Shown: piece by piece, positions 23,706 through 31,712 of the stretch
Position numbering within the stretch: position 1 is the first letter of the stretch
Layout of the letters: the number at the start of each line of letters is the position of its first letter
Virus record (IMG/VR): IMGVR_UViG_3300032286_001377
Location: 1 to 64,000 of that record
Length of the DNA stretch: 64,000 bases
From: a virus
Strand: one strand, 5' to 3'
Notes under the pieces: model-generated
Seen by the model: the letters and a program-made list of their open reading frames with translations, nothing else
Databases searched by the model: none
Told to the model about the DNA's origin: nothing
Position numbers and translations under genes: made by a program

Positions 23706-24485
23706 TCACTTAGGTTGATATTTCCAATTTTTACACTGATCATCAAAAGGACATTTCTTACAATAAGAAGTCAATCCTCTTCGGGGCATATATGTTTCTT
23801 TAGTATATATTGTATCACACCAATATTCTAATGAATCTATGTCTTCTGAAGAAATGTCATACTCAATAAAATCTAATTTATTAGATAACAGATCTATATA
23901 TCCAAACTTTGTTTCAGCCAACCTAGCTGGATGGCGATGCTTGAAACCTGCATACATTACAGAAAAATCTGTTTGATATAAATAACTATAATTTGATTTA
24001 TAGTTAAATAAAAATTTGACAACATAATTATTGTTATCTTTTCTATATATTAAATCAAACTTTTCTTCTATTTTAATATTCTTATTAAGCACCGCAACAA
24101 AGTCATCACTTATAGCCAAAGGGATAAGCTCAATATCAGAATACATTTCGTAAAAATTTAGCAGGATATTCGCAGCCTTAGTTGTGAGGCTAGACATATT
24201 TCCGTACGCACTTTCATGCTGTTCTGTGATGATGTCATAGTGGTCAGTGTTTTTAGGAAACCATATCTTCTCCCATCTATTTAAAAGAGAAGAATAAGAC
24301 GGCGTTATACCAGCCTGCTTTTTATACCAAAAGAAATATAAAATACTTTTAATACTTGATTCAAATTTAATTGTATATATATCTCTTGAATATATTTTCT
24401 CAGGAAGCTTATCATTATACCTATAATCGTACAATCTTTCGCATGTTTGGAAATCTTTAATTCCATTTACTGTTAAACTTAACAT
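23706..24485 (-). CDS. Cas4-like protein with an apparently dead nuclease site
   Basis: 259 residues. Four cysteines in Cas4 order: Cys16 (FQTCERLYDYRYND), C242, C245 and C251 (YCKKCPFDDQCKNW). The RecB-family layout is preserved, but where the active neighbour at 16589 has IIDYKTG this protein has FLFNYKSN, so the key Asp is gone. It is a second, probably non-catalytic, Fe-S paralogue kept in the replisome operon next to the helicase. It may load or sense DNA. The TAATG overlap couples it to the helicase. Confidence 0.7.
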   Translation of the reverse strand: MLSLTVNGIKDFQTCERLYDYRYNDKLPEKIYSRDIYTIKFESSIKSILYFFWYKKQAGITPSYSSLLNRWEKIWFPKNTDHYDIITEQHESAYGNMSSLTTKAANILLNFYEMYSDIELIPLAISDDFVAVLNKNIKIEEKFDLIYRKDNNNYVVKFLFNYKSNYSYLYQTDFSVMYAGFKHRHPARLAETKFGYIDLLSNKLDFIEYDISSEDIDSLEYWCDTIYTKETYMPRRGLTSYCKKCPFDDQCKNWKYQPK

Positions 24486-25945
24486 TAATCAAATCCTTCA
24501 CCATTTAAAAGTTGGGTGAGATCTGAAATCTCACTATACGACGAAGATGATACCACTTCATAATCTTCGTATATCTTTTTAGAATCCACATATCTCACCA
24601 GCGGAGGGTCATATACAAATGCAGATCCGGTTATTCTATTCTTAGGTATCTGAAGCTGCATTATATTTTCATCTTCAGTCTCATCGTTAGATGCTAATCT
24701 TTTCTCTGTAATAAAAATGGTCACAGCACACTTCTGCTGAATAGCCAAAGAGCCACCAGTATCAGACTGCTGTACTACTTCACGTTTTTCTTTCATTCTA
24801 TTTGAGTTCTCTTGCGCAGTAATAATTAATACACAGTTCATATCTCTTGCAAGTTTTTCCAACTTGACCATCATCTCTTCAAATTCGCCCCATCGTGGTT
24901 TACCTTTACCACTACCACGAGTAAACATTGATTGGATGGTATCTATAATCACAATATCAGGCATCTTGCTGCTATCGCCAATGAGGTCTCTTAGCCAAAA
25001 TTCAAGATCTTCAAAGTATGGCGTCTCAGGATCGTGACGAATCATCAATCGATCACCCCACTCTTCTAACTTAGACTTAAAAATACCAAGATAATAATCT
25101 TTCTGCTCTTTGGACCAATTATCAGACTCCGCATAAACGTTATGCCCAATAATCTGTGTCATTAAAATTCTTTCCCAATGCCCAAGGGCCTCTTCGAAAT
25201 TTACATAAAGAACTCTAAATCCAGTATCCAACCAATGATTGGCTAGACACTTGGCGAACGTGCTCTTACCTTTACCAGATGGGGCTATAATTGCGTGTAC
25301 AGCGCCACGGAAGAAGCCACCATCCTCAGTATAGCCCATCGCCTTGTTGAGTGCTTTAAACTGCGTAGGAACGAAATCAGGGATGTCTAGTAGGCTAGAC
25401 GCTCTAGAAATAATATCTAGACCTGTAGTTAACTTACTAAATGGGTCATACTTTAATTGATTCTCAAGATCTTTAATTTGAGAAGTTAAAATATTTATTC
25501 TATCTACATCATCTTGAGATTTAAGGCCTTTCTTATTTACAAGAATCTGTAACTCTTGCAAATAATTCAGCTGCTTTCTCTTATTAGCTTTATGTTTAAC
25601 TAACTCTAGTACTGACTCTTTATTTGAAGTCTCTACCTTAATTATGATATCCAACATGATAGAAACACCAGCTGCACCACCTAATGCATCATAAATGTCA
25701 GTCTCAGAAGAAAGCCATGACTTAAATGCTATAGGATCAACTTGCGGTAAGTTAGTAGACCTATAAAAGGATAAGAGAGCCCCGTAGAATTCATGTATAC
25801 CTTTTTCTCCATGGATGATTCCAACAATCTCTTGAGAAAGATTTTGATTAAAAAACTCTATCGCTCCAGGTTCATTCATGCATAGTGAAAAGATCTGATA
25901 CTCTAAAGGTATCTCATGTGTTTCTTTTACATCATCAAGAATCAT
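24485..25945 (-). CDS. DnaB-like replicative helicase
   Basis: 486 residues. N-terminal helical domain (about 1-160). RecA-like core begins with AIIAPSGKGKSTFAKCLANH (Walker A around residue 222-229), RVLYVNFEEALG (the H1a Glu region), DIVIIDTIQSMFT (Walker B), TAQENSNRMK and GGSLAIQQKCAVTIFITEKR (H4/arginine-finger segment). It unwinds the template ahead of DnaE. The start is the ATG at 25945 with AAGGA; a TTG one codon upstream is also possible. Confidence 0.85.
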   Translation of the reverse strand: MILDDVKETHEIPLEYQIFSLCMNEPGAIEFFNQNLSQEIVGIIHGEKGIHEFYGALLSFYRSTNLPQVDPIAFKSWLSSETDIYDALGGAAGVSIMLDIIIKVETSNKESVLELVKHKANKRKQLNYLQELQILVNKKGLKSQDDVDRINILTSQIKDLENQLKYDPFSKLTTGLDIISRASSLLDIPDFVPTQFKALNKAMGYTEDGGFFRGAVHAIIAPSGKGKSTFAKCLANHWLDTGFRVLYVNFEEALGHWERILMTQIIGHNVYAESDNWSKEQKDYYLGIFKSKLEEWGDRLMIRHDPETPYFEDLEFWLRDLIGDSSKMPDIVIIDTIQSMFTRGSGKGKPRWGEFEEMMVKLEKLARDMNCVLIITAQENSNRMKEKREVVQQSDTGGSLAIQQKCAVTIFITEKRLASNDETEDENIMQLQIPKNRITGSAFVYDPPLVRYVDSKKIYEDYEVVSSSSYSEISDLTQLLNGEGFD

Positions 25946-26576
25946 CAAACTTATTTCCTTTTATTCTCTTGTAGAGACTTCTTTTATATTCAGAATTACG
26001 TTTCTTCATACTCTGATAATACTCAGATGAAGTAACGCTTTTCTTAGGGACCTTAAGTTGCTCAGGTGGAGAGCTTTTAATTCCATCCAAGATTCTATCA
26101 CAAACACTATTCTCATTCAGAGCATCATTGTATCGAAATACAATCAATACAATATCATTATCCTTACACCACTGTGCTTTTTTAACATCTCGTTTTTGCG
26201 CTTCTTCAAATTCATATTTTGAATCAAAAAATCTGCCAGTATAAAAGAAATGTTGACGCCCATGGAACTCAATAGCAAGCTTGTAAGCTGGACAATAGAT
26301 ATCTAGCTTAAGCTTATCTCCAATGTGATACTCATTGATTATCTCTTCGCCAGGGATCAACTTCTTTAAAAGAAGAGTTAAAGCTGTTTGACCTCTAGAC
26401 ATTTTACGTCTAGAGGTCTTAAGCCAATTCAATCCCATTGAATTAATTTTCTTATTCACTTCATTGATATCAACATTTAATTCTTTTGCGATATCTGAAA
26501 TTGAAAGATTTGTATCAAATAAAAGATCTATTAAGAATTCGGTGTCGTCATCTTCTAGTCTTTTATGTTTTTTCAT
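25935..26576 (-). CDS. HTH plus PD-(D/E)XK endonuclease (DUF559/Vsr-like)
   Basis: 213 residues. N-terminal helix-turn-helix (about 15-55: SISDIAKELNVDINEVNKKI), then KLDIYCPAYKLAIEFHGRQH with the Asp/Glu/His of the DUF559/Vsr-like fold, then FEEAQKRDVKKAQWCKDND and IVLIVFRYND. A lysine-rich tail follows. Vsr-type and homing-like nucleases share this core, so it may be a mobile or repair endonuclease beside the helicase. No flanking repeats mark it as mobile. Confidence 0.72.
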   Translation of the reverse strand: MKKHKRLEDDDTEFLIDLLFDTNLSISDIAKELNVDINEVNKKINSMGLNWLKTSRRKMSRGQTALTLLLKKLIPGEEIINEYHIGDKLKLDIYCPAYKLAIEFHGRQHFFYTGRFFDSKYEFEEAQKRDVKKAQWCKDNDIVLIVFRYNDALNENSVCDRILDGIKSSPPEQLKVPKKSVTSSEYYQSMKKRNSEYKRSLYKRIKGNKFDDS

Positions 26577-26577
26577 A

Positions 26578-27204
26578 TCAAAGCGAACTCTTATAAAGGT
26601 TTAAAGTTTTACCAAAATCTACAACTGACATATTTAGATTTTCCCATATCTTAGGTAGGAGTGCAAGACCGAAAATTCCACAATCAAGAATACAATAGTC
26701 TACACCACCATCAAACTCTGTCAACTGAGAATATACTGAATCAAGTCTATCGTAATGATTCGAATAGGGAACATTGATGACATGAGTATTATAACCTAAA
26801 TGTTTTTGAACTAGTTTCTTATCATGAAATGAAATAGTTACTGTCTTACTTTCCTTAAAGAAAAAGTCTAATACAGTGTTGTACACTTCTCTATTATTCA
26901 TGTAATAATATTCAAAAATATTTGAATAATAATACTCTACATTTTTATTTAAACCAATTTTAAAATGTTTCCCAGCATCAATGTCAGACATTAAGGTATG
27001 AGAAATAGCTTTCATTACTCTTTTATCTGAATTCTTTAAAGAAGAAATAACATTCTTCGCAAAGAAATTTGGAAAAGAATTTTCACTATTCTTACTTAAA
27101 CCAACTATTGATGATTTGGGAACATTAATATAGCTAAACTTTTCATGACCTTGAAGAGCCTTTGTTACATTAATTAGTGATTGAGTTGGATTTAAAAATG
27201 ACAT
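26578..27204 (-). CDS. hypothetical protein, possibly GT-D glycosyltransferase-like
   Basis: 208 residues. Ends DYCILDCGIFGLALLPKIWE, then NMSVVDFGKTLNLYK, resembling the C-terminal 'a.vLa..L...g.qalDiGh' of GT-D (DUF1792/SP_1767-like) enzymes. The middle is Tyr-rich (YYYSNIFEYYYMNN). No clear DxD is seen. Directly adjacent to the GT2 gene, so a paired glycosyl-transfer role is plausible. Family call is tentative. Confidence 0.5.
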   Translation of the reverse strand: MSFLNPTQSLINVTKALQGHEKFSYINVPKSSIVGLSKNSENSFPNFFAKNVISSLKNSDKRVMKAISHTLMSDIDAGKHFKIGLNKNVEYYYSNIFEYYYMNNREVYNTVLDFFFKESKTVTISFHDKKLVQKHLGYNTHVINVPYSNHYDRLDSVYSQLTEFDGGVDYCILDCGIFGLALLPKIWENLNMSVVDFGKTLNLYKSSL

Positions 27205-27897
27205 TTAGACTCCAAATACTCCCCAGTCAATTAAGACTGGATTAGGATCCATTATTGAATTGATATGTTCCAACTGATGGAATTCTCCACCATCTAGATT
27301 TGAATAACGCTCAAATTTAGAACGCTTATCTTCATCTCTAGTGTAGCCAAGATGCTGCATTACTAAACCGGAATTTTCCCAATAGTTTCTAGCACGGATC
27401 CAATCACCAACATAAGTTGGCTCTGAGCCACATGCAAGTTTTCTATTAGCAAAACCGCCATTATCAATGTATCTAAATATTCTAGAACTATTATTTGGAG
27501 TCCATAACTTATCTACACGATATTGAGTTTCATTCCACATATGATAAAAACGAACATTCACAACGTCGAACGGTGAACTCTCAAGAACTTTTCTAATCGG
27601 TTCTTCACCTGTATGAAAAAGCTTTTCATCGCAGTCAATTGCAATAATCCAGTCTCCTGTTTTAGCAAATTTCTGCAAATTGCTCCAAGCAAATGCTCTA
27701 AGTTGACCTTCGTGTTCAGTAAACATTGGTCTAGAAGTCTGAAATACTTCTGCATACTTAGAAGCTATTTCTAAAGTATCATCTTCTGATCCATCATCCG
27801 TAAAAATTACTTTATCAACTTGAGTTGATATTCTTTGCAACACATCTTCTAAAAATCTAGAAGATTCATTTCTTCCAATCATCTGAGCGTAAATCAT
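27205..27897 (-). CDS. GT2-family glycosyltransferase
   Basis: 230 residues. FTDDGSEDD at 32-40 is the nucleotide-binding motif and IAIDCDEKLF (Asp88, Asp90) the DxD. The C-terminal ENSGLVMQHLGYTRD, with its HLGY, is a common GT2 feature. It lies in the nucleotide-metabolism region, away from the glycan island, so DNA-base or virion glycosylation are both possible. An internal hairpin terminator precedes it, and its own ribosome site (AAGGAGAAG) lies in the terminator tail. Confidence 0.82.
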   Translation of the reverse strand: MIYAQMIGRNESSRFLEDVLQRISTQVDKVIFTDDGSEDDTLEIASKYAEVFQTSRPMFTEHEGQLRAFAWSNLQKFAKTGDWIIAIDCDEKLFHTGEEPIRKVLESSPFDVVNVRFYHMWNETQYRVDKLWTPNNSSRIFRYIDNGGFANRKLACGSEPTYVGDWIRARNYWENSGLVMQHLGYTRDEDKRSKFERYSNLDGGEFHQLEHINSIMDPNPVLIDWGVFGV

Positions 27898-27909
27898 TTA
27901 CTTCTCCTT

Positions 27910-27950
27910 AAAAAGGGAGGCGTGAGGGGAGCAAATTTCCCCTCACGCCT
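27910..27950 (-). terminator. strong hairpin, probable terminator/attenuator inside the operon
   Basis: A perfect 13-bp stem: AGGCGTGAGGGGA (27918-27930) with TCCCCTCACGCCT (27938-27950). On the minus strand it is followed by CCC and TTTTT. It sits between the 63-aa gene and the GT2 gene, and would cut transcripts after the former. Confidence 0.8.
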
Positions 27951-27971
27951 TATATACCAATAGTACTAATT

Positions 27972-28163
27972 TCAGCCAATAAGCTGTTCACGAGCCTGCG
28001 AAGCAGAAATGCGCTCTACTTCTACATCCTTGAAAACGACTTCTCCAGGCACATTTGCATTACGACGATTACTCATAGCAATCTTCTCAGCATCAGCCTT
28101 ATTGTTAGCCTTTACAATGGTGGTGCTGGTTACTGCAAAATACTTGAACTTGTTGTCTGACAT
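27972..28163 (-). CDS. small conserved phage protein
   Basis: 63 residues. FKYFAVTSTTIVKANNKADA and ISASQAREQLIG. The 'FAVT.t..vkAnnkaeAe.iAmsnRR' pattern occurs in small actinophage-type proteins of unknown role. GAGG ribosome site. A strong terminator lies directly behind, suggesting separately tuned, possibly high, expression. Confidence 0.7.
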   Translation of the reverse strand: MSDNKFKYFAVTSTTIVKANNKADAEKIAMSNRRNANVPGEVVFKDVEVERISASQAREQLIG

Positions 28164-28178
28164 TTTTGACCTCTCTTG

Positions 28179-28583
28179 TCAATTTGATGGATAATTTGTC
28201 GATAGATATTCTATAGCATCTTGCATAGAGGATGCAAGTTTAGTTGCCATATATTGTAGATAAACTCTGGTTTTATTTTTGTCACAGCAAAAAACAACAG
28301 CTGGTTGCCCATTCATCTTTGCCCAAGCTAATTCAAAATCAGTTCCAACATATGCCCTATCAGGAAGCATATATTCGACTAAAAGTAAATCAGCTCTTCT
28401 TTGTAAGAAAAGATTTTTTTCAACTATCTCTTCAGGAGTTTCATAACCTGTATCAACAATAGTTGTAGGATCTAATACATCATATCCAGCTAAGTGTAAA
28501 CTATGGGTTGCTACTTTACGCCAAGCTATTCCGTATTCCTCTACACCTTCAATGGCTCCAGATAAAAAAACTTTAAGAGACAT
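28179..28583 (-). CDS. nucleoside 2-deoxyribosyltransferase-like protein
   Basis: 134 residues from the ATG at 28583. VFLSGAIEGVEEYGIAWRKV matches the 'fLaGpi' opening. GYDVLDPTT and the RRADLLLVEYML strand follow, then YVGTDFELAWAKMNGQPAVV with the conserved Glu-containing 'G...E...A' nucleophile helix. It would swap deoxyribose between bases (salvage), or hydrolyse deoxynucleotides. It fits the surrounding nucleotide genes. A DUF4406-type relative is the alternative. Confidence 0.72.
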   Translation of the reverse strand: MSLKVFLSGAIEGVEEYGIAWRKVATHSLHLAGYDVLDPTTIVDTGYETPEEIVEKNLFLQRRADLLLVEYMLPDRAYVGTDFELAWAKMNGQPAVVFCCDKNKTRVYLQYMATKLASSMQDAIEYLSTNYPSN

Positions 28584-28587
28584 CTTC

Positions 28588-28950
28588 TTATCTTTTCTCT
28601 CCAAAATATGGTTTAGCCATATTAGATTCAATCATGTCCATATTAAGACAATCTAAACCTTTAAGATCATATACTTCAGCTAATACTCTGCCATACTTTT
28701 CTGTTTTATCTTTAAAAGTTTTAATTTTAATCTCATAACCTCGCTTATCAAACCAGGATTTAACATACTCTTTAGCTTCAAGCCCAAGTTTCTTTTCTTC
28801 TAAGTTAGAAGTCCTAGACTCAGCAGCATTGATTCCATTTAGTCTGACTCGCATACAATGCCATACATCAAAACCTAAATCGACATCAATATCTAGAGTG
28901 TCACCATCAATAACTTTTACTACTTTAGCCTTATACCAATAAAGTTCCAT
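28588..28950 (-). CDS. staphylococcal nuclease (SNase) homologue
   Basis: 120 residues, a single SNase domain. Catalytic trio in position: Arg36 (MRVRL), Glu44 (NAAESRT), Arg88 (KYGRVL), with metal Asp in DGDTLDI. No signal peptide, so it would act inside the cell, plausibly breaking host nucleic acids to supply deoxynucleotides to ThyX/dNMP kinase. Starts with GAGATT ribosome site and lies in the nucleotide-metabolism operon. Confidence 0.85.
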   Translation of the reverse strand: MELYWYKAKVVKVIDGDTLDIDVDLGFDVWHCMRVRLNGINAAESRTSNLEEKKLGLEAKEYVKSWFDKRGYEIKIKTFKDKTEKYGRVLAEVYDLKGLDCLNMDMIESNMAKPYFGEKR

Positions 28951-28953
28951 TAT

Positions 28954-29757
28954 TTAATCTCTTTCAATCCCCATGTAATCGCATGCTTTTCTAAAAATCT
29001 CTCTACTTATAGGAAAGTATGAATCGGCTTCACTAAAACCTTCTCCAGGCTTTGGGGACGAAGCGTGCCAGCTATGGCCAATAGACACAGAGCCATCATA
29101 TACAATATTATACCCCAAATGACGAGCAAAATATGAACACCAAGTCTCTTCGTAATAATGGGGAGTTGGCAGAAATGCTCCTGTAGCATCTGGATAAAGC
29201 TCTCTATACTTTTCGTTATTCATAAGAGCATTCCAGACATCTCTTCTAATAAAGTAGGCTGATCCAGATACAGTAACACAATCTACTCTATCTCTATACA
29301 TTACATCTGATGGATCATATTCTCTCCACCCTCTATGTCTTGGCTCAAGATTAGTTCCTATAATTCCAGCGTGAGTAATAAAACCGTTTTCATCACGTTG
29401 CTTTGGCCCTAGAATATGAATATCTGGATTCTCTTCAAAAATCCTATTTATCTTAAAAAGATCTGAACTTGTCATCCATACATCTGCATTGAGTAATGCA
29501 ATTACATCGCCATTAGAATGTGCTGCAAGCTGATTGCATGCCGCTGAATATCCAATATTTTCATTTTTAAACGCCGCAGCTATCTGGTATTTGAAACCCT
29601 CATCCTGCAACCACTCTAAAGTATCGTCAGTAGAACCATTGTCAGAAATATAAAGATTCCAAGACTTAGGAACTTGATGAATATCACTATGAAGTGTATC
29701 TAAAAATCTAGACAGTAATGGTCTAGTATTGTAGTTGATTATACATAAATCTATCAT
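28954..29757 (-). CDS. GT2-family glycosyltransferase
   Basis: 267 residues. SDNGSTDD (38-45) and NAD at 90-92 (ALLNADVWM) replace the usual DxD. GSAYFIRRDVWN and HYYEETWCSYFARHLGYNI fit the GT2 acceptor half with the conserved E..W. The C-terminus is HSWHASSPKPGEG. Together with the gene at 27205 and the GT-D-like protein it makes a glycosyltransferase group among nucleotide genes. Confidence 0.85.
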   Translation of the reverse strand: MIDLCIINYNTRPLLSRFLDTLHSDIHQVPKSWNLYISDNGSTDDTLEWLQDEGFKYQIAAAFKNENIGYSAACNQLAAHSNGDVIALLNADVWMTSSDLFKINRIFEENPDIHILGPKQRDENGFITHAGIIGTNLEPRHRGWREYDPSDVMYRDRVDCVTVSGSAYFIRRDVWNALMNNEKYRELYPDATGAFLPTPHYYEETWCSYFARHLGYNIVYDGSVSIGHSWHASSPKPGEGFSEADSYFPISREIFRKACDYMGIERD

Positions 29758-30002
29758 TTATTAACCTTTGAAATAAGTAAATTAAATGCTTCATCGGCAT
29801 CTAATCCATGATCAACGAGCATAATAAACTTTCTATTAACCTCTAATAAACTATCAGTATCAAAGAACTCAATAAATCTATTAAGGTATTGATCTAAGTT
29901 TTGATTATACTCAAATTTTTCTAACATCTTAATATAATGCTTTCTTAATAGGAGAAAACATACGAAAGCAGATCCTGCTATAACAAACTTACCAGTCTTC
30001 AT
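29754..30002 (-). CDS. small membrane-anchored hypothetical protein
   Basis: 82 residues from the ATG at 30002. The N-terminal segment KFVIAGSAFVCFLLL is hydrophobic enough for a membrane anchor, followed by a helical, charged region (YNQNLDQYLNRFIEFFD). ATGA overlap with the GT2 gene. Unrecognised. Confidence 0.55.
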   Translation of the reverse strand: MKTGKFVIAGSAFVCFLLLRKHYIKMLEKFEYNQNLDQYLNRFIEFFDTDSLLEVNRKFIMLVDHGLDADEAFNLLISKVNK

Positions 30003-30222
30003 ACTCGTCATCACTAAGGAAGTTATTCTCTTCGGACTGATATCTGATAGAATCAGCTATATCTCTAAATGCTTGTGCGTCAGATTCATTATCTTGCTCT
30101 GTTGACAAAAAATCATACGTAGCTGCTATGTGCATAAAAATATCATAGCTCATAGCTACTGCTGTCTCACCTGGAACAAGCTTGATATTAAGCTTTTTTC
30201 TATTCAATTGTTTCTTGCTCAT
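29989..30222 (-). CDS. hypothetical protein
   Basis: 77 residues. Basic N-terminus MSKKQLNRKKLNIKLVPGET, then an acidic helical half (STEQDNESDAQAFRDIADS, ending DDEYEDW). Overlaps both neighbours. Unrecognised. Confidence 0.55.
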   Translation of the reverse strand: MSKKQLNRKKLNIKLVPGETAVAMSYDIFMHIAATYDFLSTEQDNESDAQAFRDIADSIRYQSEENNFLSDDEYEDW

Positions 30223-30418
30223 TGTTTTCTTTCTCTTCTATCTTATGTAAACAAATATTATCATTTTCTGGTTCAAATGTTATAAAGAAGATATTTTTAT
30301 CTTCAGCGGTAAGACCCTCAGGAGGTGGGCTATCAACTGCTATCTTCTTAGTTGAGGAACCATATATCTGACTGTGATTTTTATATACCACAATATAATT
30401 AAGCTTTGAGGCTGGCAC
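30200..30418 (-). CDS. hypothetical protein, GTG start
   Basis: 72 residues from a GTG at 30418 with AAGG at good spacing; no ATG fits. LNYIVVYKNHSQIYGS and FFITFEPENDNICLHKIEE, acidic end. It overlaps the dCMP deaminase end by 20 bases. Unrecognised. Confidence 0.5.
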   Translation of the reverse strand: MPASKLNYIVVYKNHSQIYGSSTKKIAVDSPPPEGLTAEDKNIFFITFEPENDNICLHKIEEKENNEQETIE

Positions 30419-30875
30419 TTGATACCTTATACGTTCTTATATTAGATGCGGATAAAAAGCTTTCAACTTCATTCCAATTAGAATATGCTGAGTCTTCAAT
30501 GTAATAAACATGCTTAACAGTTGAATTAGCTATTAGTTTAGCACATGAGAAACATGGTGGTCCATTAACATATAACTTTGTAGGACGAGCAGAGTAATCG
30601 GAATGCAACAAGGCATTGGCTTCTGCGTGGATTGCAATACAGTTATCATAGTTACTGCCATTTGGAGAGCCCTGAATAGCCCTAGGACAGCCTCCATCAT
30701 TACAATGGACAGAACCTCTAGGTCCACCATTATAACCAAAACCAACAACATGCCCTAAATCATCTATTAAGATAGAGCCATATTGGCGCTTGGAACACGT
30801 AGCAAAAATTTCAGATATACTTAAACATAGTTTCATATATTGAACATCTTTTGATGTTATTGTATAGATATTCAT
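30399..30875 (-). CDS. dCMP deaminase
   Basis: 158 residues. Zinc-binding IHAEANAL (His83, Glu85) and PPCFSCAK (Cys108, Cys111) are the cytidine/dCMP deaminase signatures. The inserted HCNDGGCPRA (about 57-66) suits the second zinc site seen in T4 and bacterial dCMP deaminases. It turns dCMP into dUMP, the ThyX substrate. Its ATG overlaps the stop of the small membrane gene upstream (ATGA). Confidence 0.9.
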   Translation of the reverse strand: MNIYTITSKDVQYMKLCLSISEIFATCSKRQYGSILIDDLGHVVGFGYNGGPRGSVHCNDGGCPRAIQGSPNGSNYDNCIAIHAEANALLHSDYSARPTKLYVNGPPCFSCAKLIANSTVKHVYYIEDSAYSNWNEVESFLSASNIRTYKVSSASLKA

Positions 30876-31030
30876 AGCACTATTAAACCAGCTATTGCCG
30901 ATGAAAGAATAGCAACTAGGACTGATATATATCTAATAGATTTAGTTTTATTATTAATATTTAAAACATGCATAGCGCATGTCCAATTAATTAATATTAC
31001 AAATATAAAAATCTTTAATGCATTGTCCAT
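30872..31030 (-). CDS. 52-aa two-helix membrane protein
   Basis: From the ATG at 31030: MDNALKIFIFVILINWTCAM and, after NNKTKSIRY, ISVLVAILSSAIAGLIVL. Two strong hydrophobic segments separated by a short basic loop. One base from the ThyX stop and ATGA-coupled to the deaminase. A small holin- or inhibitor-like membrane protein is possible; unknown. Confidence 0.6.
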   Translation of the reverse strand: MDNALKIFIFVILINWTCAMHVLNINNKTKSIRYISVLVAILSSAIAGLIVL

Positions 31031-31031
31031 A

Positions 31032-31712
31032 TCAACCTACTAAAAGTTCCATTGAAATAGGGAATTTATCTTTAACTAGTTCTTTTACTGCTTTAGCATA
31101 TTCTTGAATTTCAACTTGAGAATCTTCAGCGAGTCTCTGATTCAAGAACAGCATTACAGACTGAAGACTAGCTGACCATCTATAATTCACATACATCCCA
31201 TATGCCGGAAGAAATAGTCTCGCCTGCTCTGCAGCAACGCCGTCAGCCATAGCTTGCTCGTATAATGTTACTCCTTCAGAATAATAGCGAATAAGATCTT
31301 CACTTAAACTAAACTGAAGTGAATCACTTACTGGAGCACCAGATCCCTGCTTTTTATGTTCAGGAGCAGAACGCCAAATATCAGGAGTATAGAACTCTGG
31401 ATCCTGAGTTACATAACGACGACTTGACTCATTCCAGCCATCCATTGCGTGGTCACTACCTACAATATACTTCCAATGCTGACGAGCAACCATAAGTGGA
31501 GCTTTGAATTCAAAACTCATAAACGCATGACGAAATGGTGACATGTGATTTTCTCTAACCAAAAACTTGATAAGTCTCTCATCTGCTTCAGTGAGTTCAT
31601 CTGACTCCTTAGCAAAGGATGCTCTTGCGGCATTAACTACACTTAAATCAGACCCCATCACATCTACTAGTCGAACATATCCATTATCTAATACTTCAAT
31701 CATTTCACTCAT
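31032..31712 (-). CDS. thyX: flavin-dependent thymidylate synthase (ThyX), divergent motif
   Basis: 226 residues from the ATG at 31712 (AAGGAG upstream). NHMSPFRHAFMSFEFKAPLM, ARQHWKYIVGSDHAMDGWN and ESSRRYVTQ match ThyX. The usual RHRx7S signature is altered: HWKYIVG stands where WFRHRTG is expected, and about six residues are inserted before NESSRRY. VAAEQARLFLPAYGMYVNY and the SLQSVMLFLNQRL segment complete the fold. It would make dTMP from dUMP with FADH2 and methylene-THF, downstream of dCMP deaminase. Confidence 0.88.
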   Translation of the reverse strand: MSEMIEVLDNGYVRLVDVMGSDLSVVNAARASFAKESDELTEADERLIKFLVRENHMSPFRHAFMSFEFKAPLMVARQHWKYIVGSDHAMDGWNESSRRYVTQDPEFYTPDIWRSAPEHKKQGSGAPVSDSLQFSLSEDLIRYYSEGVTLYEQAMADGVAAEQARLFLPAYGMYVNYRWSASLQSVMLFLNQRLAEDSQVEIQEYAKAVKELVKDKFPISMELLVG

